From Mycobacterium szulgai (lineage in GTDB: Bacteria; Actinomycetota; Actinomycetes; Mycobacteriales; Mycobacteriaceae), in assembly GCF_002116635.1 (NCBI RefSeq), contig NZ_LQPW01000054.1:1-64000 (forward strand): a stretch of DNA of 64,000 bases. Reading direction: 5' to 3'. The position numbers and the translations under genes were made by a program. Shown here piece after piece: positions 57,326 to 64,000 of this stretch (the stretch's first letter is position 1; every line of letters starts with the position of its first letter). The notes beneath the pieces are model-generated. The model was not told where the DNA came from, made no database searches, and worked only from the letters and a program-made list of their open reading frames with translations.

Positions 57326-57703
57326 TCAGCCGCGCTTGCGGCCCGGCCCGGTGTGATTGGCGGCGTTGCGCTGTAACTCGGCGATGAGATCGGTGGGGTG
57401 GAGCTGCTCGGCCAAACGATTGAGCGCCAATCGCACAACGGCACTGCGCGTAGCGTCCACGCGCGGCTTGGCGAAGCGGGCGGCGGTGCGCACCGTCTCG
57501 AGAAAGGTGTCCGTTGGCTCGTCAAGATAGATCGAGACCTTGGTCAGATCTGTGACAGGGGCGGGTCGCGACTGCGGCGGCACGGCCGATGGCGGCCGTG
57601 GTGCCGGCGGCGCCGCGGCGGTCGAGTGCCCCGTCGGCGGTCGCAGCAAGGGGTTTGTCCGGCCATCGACTTGGGCACTGTGCACATCGAACCCTAGCGT
57701 CAT
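57326..57703 (-). CDS. Ribbon-helix-helix-like small protein, possible regulator
   Basis: The product has 125 residues from the ATG at 57703 with AAGGAG 8 bp upstream. A Pro/Ala-rich N-terminal half precedes DLTKVSIYLDEPTDTFLETV and DATRSAVVRLALNRLAEQL. That is a strand followed by two helices, the pattern of ribbon-helix-helix DNA-binding proteins. It is transcribed away from the alpha-oxoamine synthase gene across a 273-bp AT-rich spacer with an inverted repeat. Local regulation is the natural guess. Confidence 0.65.
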   Translation of the reverse strand: MTLGFDVHSAQVDGRTNPLLRPPTGHSTAAAPPAPRPPSAVPPQSRPAPVTDLTKVSIYLDEPTDTFLETVRTAARFAKPRVDATRSAVVRLALNRLAEQLHPTDLIAELQRNAANHTGPGRKRG

Positions 57704-57804
57704 CACGACATCTCCTTCTCGAACACAAAGGCCCGTCGAATGCGGGCATCGTAAACGTTGTCGTTCATTAGTGCAGGTCAACTTAAACGCCCAAGTATTA
57801 CCCG

Positions 57805-57836
57805 GCTGTAATTACGTGGTTATAGCGTATTACAGC
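57805..57836. promoter_or_regulatory. Inverted repeat in AT-rich divergent spacer
   Basis: GCTGTAAT (57805-57812) and ATTACAGC (57829-57836) are a perfect 8-bp inverted repeat with a 16-bp spacer. A shorter palindrome, GTAATTAC, lies at 57808-57815. The spacer is the most AT-rich stretch of this neighbourhood and sits between the ribbon-helix-helix-like gene and the oxoamine synthase gene. An operator for the former is plausible. Confidence 0.5.
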
Positions 57837-57976
57837 ACATAAGATGAGCCTGTACAAGCGGCTGTGCAAATTCAACAAATACAATAAAAAGCGCCCGGGA
57901 ATTCAAGAAATATTCAAGGATTGGTTCATAATCTACCGGCCCTACGGGGACATCCGAAGAGCGCAAAGGAGTGCAA

Positions 57977-59356
57977 GTGACCCTCATATCGGACATCACC
58001 GACGCAGGCGAGCCTGCGACTGCTGAACGAACCACGAGCCAAGCCGCGACGCCAACAGATCCGGCAGCCCTGGACGGGAGCATGCGAGATTTCCGGCAAC
58101 TGAGCGGCGACAGCATTCTTGAGCGAATCAGTCACTTCTACCAATGGCAAGACCTGCGGCGCGAGCAATGCCTGTGGCCGTACGGGCGATCGACCGAAGC
58201 CGGCCCCAGGACCTTTGCCACCGTCTATGACGACGCCGGCAGAAGAATGGACGGCGTCAACTTCGCGTCGCAGGACTACCTATCGCTGTCCGGACACCCA
58301 GAAGTCAAAGCCGCGGCGAGCGCGGCGATCGAAGAGTACGGCGTGCACAGTGCGGGGTCTCCGGCTCTTCTCGGCAACACGTCGGTCTCGCTCGCCCTGG
58401 AACGCAAGATCGCGGATTTCCTTGGCGCCGAACAGGTCAGCCTCTTCCCCACCGGCTGGGCCGCCGGCTTCGGGGTGATCAAGGGCCTGGTGCGGCCCGA
58501 CGATCACATCGTCATGGACGCCCTTGCCCACGCCTGCCTGCAGGAAGGCGCCCAGGCCGCGACCCGCAACATCCATTTGTTCGCCCACAACGACCTCGAC
58601 TCCGCCAGGGAGCAGCTGGCCGCGATCCGGGCGACCGACCGGGCCAACGGCATCATGATGGTGACCGAGGCACTGTTTTCGATGGACTCGGACACTCCCG
58701 ATATCGCCGGCCTACAGCAACTCGCGCACGAATTCGGCGCGACGCTGGTTGTCGACGTCGCACATGACCTCGGCGCGCTGGGCCCGGGCGGCCGCGGGCA
58801 GCTGGGGCTGCAGTCCATGGTGGGCAAGGTCGACCTGGTGATGGGCTCCTTCTCCAAGACTTTCGCGTCAAACGGTGGTTTTGTCGTCGCAAAGCATCGC
58901 TCGGTGACTGAATACCTGCGTTTCTATGCGTCGCCCAACACTTTTTCCAACGCGCTTTCACCTATCCAGGCCGCCATTGTTCTCAAGGCGTTCGAGATAG
59001 TGGACAGCGCCGCCGGCGACGAGCTGCGGCAAAAGCTGATGGCCAACATCCAGTTGCTGCGCGGGCACCTCACCGATGCCGGCTTCGACGTCTACGGCGC
59101 GCCCTCTCCCATCGTCTGCGTCAAGATGGGCACCGAATCGATCGCGAGACTGGTGAGCCGGCAATTGCACGCCCATGGAGTGGCCGCCAATCTTGTCGAG
59201 TTCCCCGCGGTGGCCAGGGGTCAGGCGCGCTTCCGGCTGCAGGTGATGGCCAATCACAACGACGACGACGTCCTGGCCGCCGTCCGCGGCATCGCCGCAG
59301 CCCATCGGCATGCCTGCATCGAACAAAGCAACCTCACTCGGGCGCAGTCGGCTTAA
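57977..59356 (+). CDS. Alpha-oxoamine synthase family PLP enzyme
   Basis: The product has 459 residues from the GTG at 57977, six bases after AAGGA; a GTG at 57971 is too close to that site. It is a fold-type I PLP enzyme of the AONS/KBL/SPT group: NFASQDYLSLSGHPEVK, GSPALLGNTSVSLALERKIADFLG, DALAHACLQEG, VVDVAHDLGALGPGG and the PLP lysine in GSFSKTFASNGGF. It should condense an amino acid with an acyl-CoA or acyl-ACP. An N-terminal extension of about 60 residues is unusual for BioF. Substrate could be serine, alanine or glycine. Confidence 0.85.
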   Translation: MTLISDITDAGEPATAERTTSQAATPTDPAALDGSMRDFRQLSGDSILERISHFYQWQDLRREQCLWPYGRSTEAGPRTFATVYDDAGRRMDGVNFASQDYLSLSGHPEVKAAASAAIEEYGVHSAGSPALLGNTSVSLALERKIADFLGAEQVSLFPTGWAAGFGVIKGLVRPDDHIVMDALAHACLQEGAQAATRNIHLFAHNDLDSAREQLAAIRATDRANGIMMVTEALFSMDSDTPDIAGLQQLAHEFGATLVVDVAHDLGALGPGGRGQLGLQSMVGKVDLVMGSFSKTFASNGGFVVAKHRSVTEYLRFYASPNTFSNALSPIQAAIVLKAFEIVDSAAGDELRQKLMANIQLLRGHLTDAGFDVYGAPSPIVCVKMGTESIARLVSRQLHAHGVAANLVEFPAVARGQARFRLQVMANHNDDDVLAAVRGIAAAHRHACIEQSNLTRAQSA

Positions 59357-59399
59357 GTGCCGATGGCTTCGAGCTGATCCCCGAACGGTTCAGACACCT

Positions 59400-60275
59400 T
59401 CAAATACCAAGGAACCGGGCGACAGCTGCGGCTTCCCGGCGGCCCTGCCGGCGTCCGGCCCGCGCCGAATTCACCCGGCAGTACGGGTCCAGTGGGTTGG
59501 GCCCGAATGCCGCCAACGAGTCGTCGTCGGCGAACACCGCCAATGTCGTGCCGGCGAATGCCTCGATCTCGGCGGCCGGGCCGGCGCCGAACGGTGACGG
59601 TGTGTCCGCGCCCGCGGGCACCAGCACCACGGCCGTGTCGCAGTCGTCGGCGACGGCGATGTTGACTGAGCTGTTGACGCCGCCGTCCATGTAGCGCCGG
59701 CCCGCGATGGTCACCGGCGGCCACGCGCCCGGCACCGCGCAACTCGCCGCCACCGCGTCGACCAGCTCCACACCCGAATCTTGGCTGAACACAACGAATT
59801 CGCCCGTTTCAGTGTCGATCGCGGTGAGCCGCAGCGGCCGCTGCGGCCAGTCATGCGACGGCAAGCGCTGAGCGATCACGGCGCGCCGGACGGGCTCGGG
59901 AACGGTCTCGGTTTGCAGTGCGACCGCACCGATGCGTTGCAGTCGTCCCTGCATCCGGTCCAGGCCCGCAGTACGCGGCTCACGCAGCGCCGCCAGAAAC
60001 AGCTCGGTGATGGCCTCGATGTCGACCCCGGGATCGATCTCCGCCGACGTCTCGGCGAGCTGCCGCTCGAACAGCGCTTCCAGCGTTTGGCCGCTGCTGA
60101 TCTGTGCCGCGACCGTCGCCCCTGCCGATGTTCCGACCAGCACGTCGGAGTCCAGCAGCAGCCGGGCCGCCATCGGCAACTCGTCGGCGATGCCAAGCAG
60201 AACGCCTGTCTCCCAGGCGATTCCGGCAATTCCTCCGCCGGCCAGGACAAGTGCACGTCGGGTGGTCACGTCCAC
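59400..60275 (-). CDS. Patatin-like phospholipase (Rv1062-like)
   Basis: The product has 291 residues; the GTG at 60275 or one two codons later may be used. Motifs are LVLAGGGIAGIAWETG (oxyanion hole), LVGTSAGATVAA (Ser in GTSAG) and YMDGGVNSS (catalytic Asp, DGG). It is distinct from the larger patatin at 56068. It follows the glutamine amidotransferase gene by 18 bp on the same strand, as Rv1061-Rv1062 do. Lipid acyl hydrolysis is expected; no signal peptide is seen. Confidence 0.9.
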   Translation of the reverse strand: MDVTTRRALVLAGGGIAGIAWETGVLLGIADELPMAARLLLDSDVLVGTSAGATVAAQISSGQTLEALFERQLAETSAEIDPGVDIEAITELFLAALREPRTAGLDRMQGRLQRIGAVALQTETVPEPVRRAVIAQRLPSHDWPQRPLRLTAIDTETGEFVVFSQDSGVELVDAVAASCAVPGAWPPVTIAGRRYMDGGVNSSVNIAVADDCDTAVVLVPAGADTPSPFGAGPAAEIEAFAGTTLAVFADDDSLAAFGPNPLDPYCRVNSARAGRRQGRREAAAVARFLGI

Positions 60276-60293
60276 CCACTCTGCCAGCCCGGC

Positions 60294-61175
60294 TCAGGGC
60301 AGCCGGCGAGTGCCCGGCAGCGCGTGCTGCGCGCGCTCCACCGGGTTGCTGAGCTCGTCGCGGCGCAGCAGTCGCCGGGGCGGGTCGAGCAGCACCACGC
60401 TGCGGTTGACCTGCAGCCCGGCGTCGACGTGGACCAGCTCCCCGGGAGCCAGCAGACACCAACGGGGGTCGTCATCCATCGGCTCGGTGGCCAACACCAC
60501 GGCCGAGCGCTCCCGCAACCATTCCGAGCGGGCGTGGATTCGCTTGGTGGTCAAGTCGAATTCGGGCATCCCGTCACGCCGCCGGTCCAGCAGAAAGAGC
60601 TCGTGGGTCTGCGGATACCGCAGCGCCCACATCTGGGTGGCCGTGCTGAGCAGGATGTTGACGGCATAGATCGGCACGTTGGCGGCGAGCCAGCGCACCG
60701 CGTCGACCAGACCGGCCGTCGCGTCGCCGCCGTGGGCACGGATCGACGCGGTGATCAACGCGAAAACTCGCTCGGAATCGGTCTGACCCAGAACCAAGTC
60801 GTCGGTGCCGACCTCGCGCAATCGTTCGTCGATGACATCCAGCCCTTCGAGCACGCCGTTGTGCGCGAAGATACGGCCGTCCTGCAGGAACGGATGGGTG
60901 TTGTGCACATCGAGGGCGCCGGTGGTGGCATAGCGGACGTGGGCGATGAAGGTGGTGCCGGTCAGTTCGTGGGCTTCGGTGGCAAAACACGGGTCTCGCC
61001 AGGCCGCTAACGGTTCTTTGTGCAGCTGCGGCCGGCCGTGCTCGTCAAAGACGCCCAGGCCGGTGCCATCGGGGTTCCTGCGGCTTTGTTCGGCCAGGCT
61101 GTCCGGGGCGTCCAGCAGCCAGAACGTCGCCTTGACGGCGTCGGTCCCCGCATGCAGACCAAAGAGTCGACACAT
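60294..61175 (-). CDS. Class II glutamine amidotransferase (EgtC/YafJ-like, Rv1061-like)
   Basis: The product has 293 residues from the ATG at 61175. It begins MCRLFGLHAG, so Cys2 becomes the N-terminal nucleophile after Met removal. FIAHVRYATTGALDVHNTHPF and IFAHNGVLEG are the glutamine-binding motifs of Ntn-type amidotransferases. It is related to EgtC, but there are no ergothioneine genes nearby, so the substrate is open. The patatin gene follows. Confidence 0.88.
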   Translation of the reverse strand: MCRLFGLHAGTDAVKATFWLLDAPDSLAEQSRRNPDGTGLGVFDEHGRPQLHKEPLAAWRDPCFATEAHELTGTTFIAHVRYATTGALDVHNTHPFLQDGRIFAHNGVLEGLDVIDERLREVGTDDLVLGQTDSERVFALITASIRAHGGDATAGLVDAVRWLAANVPIYAVNILLSTATQMWALRYPQTHELFLLDRRRDGMPEFDLTTKRIHARSEWLRERSAVVLATEPMDDDPRWCLLAPGELVHVDAGLQVNRSVVLLDPPRRLLRRDELSNPVERAQHALPGTRRLP

Positions 61176-61195
61176 GATGTCGACGCTAGCGAAGC

Positions 61196-61659
61196 TCAGA
61201 CCGACAACAAGCCGGACAGTTCCCGCAGCGCCTTGCGCGCGTAGCCTTCCCACGGCAGTGCGAACATCGGCAGCACCTGCGCGGACACCGCGTACTTGGG
61301 CTGGATGGTCCAGCGCCAGGTGACCTCGGTCGCCCCGTTAACCGAGAGGAAGACGAAGGCGCCCTTGAGAGTCGAAATCAGTTGCGCCAAGGGGCCTTTG
61401 ATGTCGGTGAGCCGATCGCCGAACGACTTCGGCGGCTCCACGCTGATCAGTTCTTCGCGTACGCTGCCACCCCGCCATCCGCAGGGTGCGGGTCTGTCCC
61501 ACCGCACCCCATTCGCCGTCCTGGCCGAGGACCTGCTTAACCGGCGGGAGCGGCCCGTGCCAGTTACCGAAGATCGCGGGAATCGATGCCGGCAGGGTTC
61601 TTTCGAACGCCTCCTCGACACCTACGGGTATGACCAGCGATTGTTCGACTATGAGTCAC
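61196..61659 (-). pseudogene. SRPBCC-family protein gene with frameshift(s)
   Basis: The 3' half encodes a clear SRPBCC (polyketide cyclase-like) segment: REELISVEPPKSFGDRLTDIKG, FLSVNGATEVTWRWTIQP and the C-terminal amphipathic helix YARKALRELSGLLSV. The matching 5' half (VIPVGVEEAFERTLPASIPAIF, GNWHGPLPPVKQ, GAVGQTRTLRMAG) is in a different frame. The frames join at the CCCC run 61470-61473, where removing one base restores MAGGSVREEL. The 5' frame also lacks a proper start: a GTG at 61659 (VTHS) is in another frame, so a second indel is likely. Assembly error or genuine decay are both possible. Confidence 0.7.
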
Positions 61660-61761
61660 TGCGCCATGCCGGCACACGTTGCCCAACCGGCGGTGCGCAA
61701 TCCTTGCAGGATCCTGGAATCTGCTGGTGGCCCCGTTACCGCGCGGCGTTGACCAGTGCGG

Positions 61762-63456
61762 TCAGCCGAACTTGGCCTCCTGGTCGGCGGCGGCGGTGAC
61801 CTCTGCCAGCAGGTTGAGCCGGATGGCGAGCCAGAGCGTGAACTGGTTCTCCGGTTCGCGGATGTCCAGGCCGATCGTGTGGGAAATCCGGTCCAGTTTG
61901 GTCAACAGGGTGTTGCGGTGGACATTGAGGGCACGCGCGGCTTCGGTGATGTTGCCGCCGTGGGCCAGGTAGCCGGTCAGCGTCTCGAGCAGGTTGGGGC
62001 CTCCCCGCAGCGGCTCGATGAACTCCTGAACCAGTCGCCGGCTGTTCTCGGTGTCGGCGATCTCGGTGAGCACGGTGAAACTGCGCAGTTCCTGGTAGGA
62101 GATGGCGCTGGTGCGTCCGAGCCGACGAGCGATGCCCAGCGCGATGCGGGCCTCGCGGTAGCTGTCGGAGACCTTGCTCGCACCGCGGGAGGGCCGGCCG
62201 TAGGAGACGGCCACCGCGGTATTGCAGCGCTGCTCCAGTTCGCTGTACATGGACTTGGCGAAATCGGCCATTTGGCGCGCCAACGCCGCGTCGTCACCCT
62301 CCTGCAGGGTGCGCACCACCACCAGGACATCGCCGATGACGGTGGCATCGGTGTGCACTGAGGCATCCGCGCTGATGTTGGCGGCGTAGCGGGCCAGCCG
62401 GATCATGCCCGCGGCCGGGTTGCCGCCCACCGCATGCGGCAGCGCGCCGTGCGCGACGAAAACCCCGAAGGGCGAATCGATGTCGATCTCGTGGTGGTCG
62501 GCGCGGGCGCGCAGTTCGTGCTCGCTGGAGAAGCTGCCGTGCACCAGGGCTTGGACGAAGTCGCCGCGGGCACGCTCCTCAGCCTCATCGACACTGCGCT
62601 GGCGCAGCATCTCCGACCCGATTACCGCTGTCGCTTGTTCGGTGACGATGCGGTGCCGGACCAGGTCCTGGCCGCCCACGGCGGCGGAAGGAACCAGGAT
62701 GACGACCCAGCCTTGGGATGCCTTGCCGAACTGGATGGCGCTGGCGATGCAAGTCCACACGCTGCCGCGGGGACCGGGCACTTGTTCCACGCGCGGGCCG
62801 TGGGCGCTCTGGCGTCGCGCGGCCGGCACACCGGTGGCAAGCATGCGGCGCACCGAGTTGGACAGCGTCTCGACGGCTTCTGGAGCCAGTCCGTTGTGGG
62901 CAACCACCTGGCCGCGGGCGTTGAGCGCCAGTGCGGGGTTGCGGGCCAGATTGGATACCTCGCGAATGAGCATCTGCAGACCCGCACCCCGGTGGAACAG
63001 TCCGGCCAGCGCGGCGTAGACCTGTGTGGAGTAGCGCATCGCCTCCAGTTCCTGGCTGAGCGTCCGCTCGGCCAGCAGCCGGCTGAGAGCGGCAAAGCCG
63101 ACCGGGAACGCCAGCTCGATGACGACCAGCCCACCGGGCAGTCCGTTGCGCGGGAAGTCGGCCGGGATCCGGCCGTCGACCACCAGCATGGTGGCCCCCC
63201 GGGCGGCAGCCGCGGTCAGCGTGGCGCCGTTGGCCGCCAGAGCCTCAGGCCGCGCATAGAGGGCGACAGCGTCAAGCGACTCCGGTCGCGGCGGAACTTC
63301 GGTGAGCGGCAGCATCCAGGTCAACTCGCGATCGAGTTGGTCGGCGCCGGCCACCACACGGGCAGCAGACATCAGCGGCTCGTCGAGCAGACGCTGAATC
63401 GTCAAACCACCGGTGTCGATCGATGGCGCAAGGCAATGGGTGATCGGAGCTGCCAT
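61762..63456 (-). CDS. PucR-family transcriptional regulator
   Basis: The product has 564 residues from the ATG at 63456 with AGGAGG about 7 bp upstream. The N-terminal PucR ligand domain (LTIQRLLDEPLMSAARVVAGADQLDRELTWM, in part) is followed by a GGDEF-like central region and the C-terminal PucR helix-turn-helix (NITEAARALNVHRNTLLTKLDRI). The family activates catabolic operons (purines, proline, amines) in response to metabolites. Its targets probably lie beyond the right edge or at its own promoter. Confidence 0.9.
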   Translation of the reverse strand: MAAPITHCLAPSIDTGGLTIQRLLDEPLMSAARVVAGADQLDRELTWMLPLTEVPPRPESLDAVALYARPEALAANGATLTAAAARGATMLVVDGRIPADFPRNGLPGGLVVIELAFPVGFAALSRLLAERTLSQELEAMRYSTQVYAALAGLFHRGAGLQMLIREVSNLARNPALALNARGQVVAHNGLAPEAVETLSNSVRRMLATGVPAARRQSAHGPRVEQVPGPRGSVWTCIASAIQFGKASQGWVVILVPSAAVGGQDLVRHRIVTEQATAVIGSEMLRQRSVDEAEERARGDFVQALVHGSFSSEHELRARADHHEIDIDSPFGVFVAHGALPHAVGGNPAAGMIRLARYAANISADASVHTDATVIGDVLVVVRTLQEGDDAALARQMADFAKSMYSELEQRCNTAVAVSYGRPSRGASKVSDSYREARIALGIARRLGRTSAISYQELRSFTVLTEIADTENSRRLVQEFIEPLRGGPNLLETLTGYLAHGGNITEAARALNVHRNTLLTKLDRISHTIGLDIREPENQFTLWLAIRLNLLAEVTAAADQEAKFG

Positions 63457-64000
63457 GATCTGTCCTCCTGTCGACGAACGCCGAGATTGACAATCACTGG
63501 CAATCCCGTTGTGCCGTGCGATAACCGAAAAGTCAACGTATAGAAGGAAATTCGAATGACAATAAGTGCGACGACCCGCTCCGCCCATCCGCTCGTCGGC
63601 TTCGCTGGGGGACAGCGCCCACACCGGGGTGACCATCCTCACACGCCGAGTCGCTAGCTGGGATTAGCTCAGGACTGCTAAATTATTGCTAGATCCGAAT
63701 GTTTCTTCCGCCCAACTTCTGCCTATCAAACAGTTACCGACTGCAACTTTATGGCTCGGAAGCTTATGGGCCTGTGATCCGCGTCGCAAGAGGCGCGCTG
63801 GAGAAAATTCCTGTGAGTTTCCTTAAGTGACTTGACCGTTTGCGGGTCCGTCGCGTTCAATTCGCATTTCGCCCGCGGGCTTTCCCGGTTTGACCAGGCC
63901 TTCGGGGCCAGTAGGGATTCGAGAACTCGCATTTAGTTCGCGTTGCTAACGCCTTTCCGAAGGCGCCGAAAACCTTCTGGGCGAGGCCGGATCGGGCCCC
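63457..64000. other. 544-bp right-end region without a supported gene
   Basis: The region upstream of the PucR gene has lower GC in parts and no frame with a convincing start, ribosome site or family match. A 68-codon minus-strand frame at 63726-63932 looks random. It probably holds the PucR promoter and the upstream region of a gene outside the window. I found no clear operator. Confidence 0.4.

Noticed and set aside
57844-58026. 60-codon plus-strand frame (MSLYKRLCKFNKYNKK...)
   Set aside because: It overlaps the oxoamine synthase start in another frame, lacks a ribosome site and owes its Lys/Asn content to the AT-rich spacer. A leader peptide cannot be fully excluded.
59781-61010. Plus-strand open frame across the patatin and amidotransferase genes
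   Set aside because: Antisense artefact; composition is Arg/Gln/Pro-rich without domains.
63726-63932. 68-codon minus-strand frame near the right end
   Set aside because: No ribosome site, no hydrophobic or domain pattern, and ordinary random-frame length.

Overview
This looks like chromosomal DNA of a slow-growing Mycobacterium related to, but distinct from, M. tuberculosis. The evidence is high GC content, mycobacterial codon use, frequent GTG starts, a PE_PGRS gene, mycothiol, mycolate and polyprenyl-type genes, and a backbone that follows the M. tuberculosis H37Rv order Rv1112 to Rv1061 as I remember it, read here in reverse. Ortholog names come from recalled protein sequences and gene order, not from a search.

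Layout. 1-4300 is an accessory stretch of small secreted or lipid-anchored proteins, one of them preceded by a DosR-like box. 4312-11780 is conserved backbone: ychF, a DUF6542 membrane protein, ispH, a lipid-droplet-type protein, xseA-xseB, a 3-beta-HSD with a perfect KstR-type box, and a nitroreductase. 11832-16559 is a catabolic module: a TetR gene followed by a full-length type-B carboxylesterase, divergent from a Rieske oxygenase and two NTF2-fold proteins, with two copies of an ATACA-N4-TGTAT palindrome in the promoter. 16738-30039 is backbone again: AI-2E transporter, dienelactone hydrolase, DUF4245, glpX, fum, an inserted adenylate cyclase, a polysaccharide deacetylase, phoH2 with a tiny coupled upstream ORF, desA2, glyA and coaA. 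30052-34159 is variable: a PE_PGRS gene, a 4-TM protein, an O-methyltransferase and a large membrane protein coupled to the short-chain Z-prenyl synthase.

35096-41386 is backbone (hemolysin III, thioredoxin-domain protein, mca) interrupted at 35833-38128 by what I consider the main discovery candidate. It holds a roughly 31-residue acidic peptide, a strong hairpin, a cupin-like protein and a TylF-family methyltransferase with a winged-helix-like N-terminus. It has the layout of a small ribosomal-peptide (RiPP) modification operon. 41476-57213 is backbone: DUF4307, greA, metB, a frameshifted pra, cbs, lipU, a GDSL esterase, fadA3, a Bax1-I protein, echA9, echA8, an alpha/beta hydrolase, rhodanese and cysteine dioxygenase, lpqV and a patatin. 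57326-59356 is an insertion between two convergent patatin genes: a ribbon-helix-helix-like gene divergent from an alpha-oxoamine synthase across an AT-rich spacer. The right end carries the second patatin, a class II glutamine amidotransferase, a frameshifted SRPBCC gene and a PucR regulator.

The backbone covers central carbon metabolism (glpX, fum), one-carbon and CoA synthesis (glyA, coaA), sulfur amino acids (cbs, metB, cysteine dioxygenase), isoprenoids (ispH, Z-FPP synthase) and lipid or sterol catabolism (3-beta-HSD, echA8/9, fadA3, lipU). The interesting biology sits in the insertions between these blocks. Two genes (pra and the SRPBCC gene) are broken at GGGG runs, so assembly errors must be considered.
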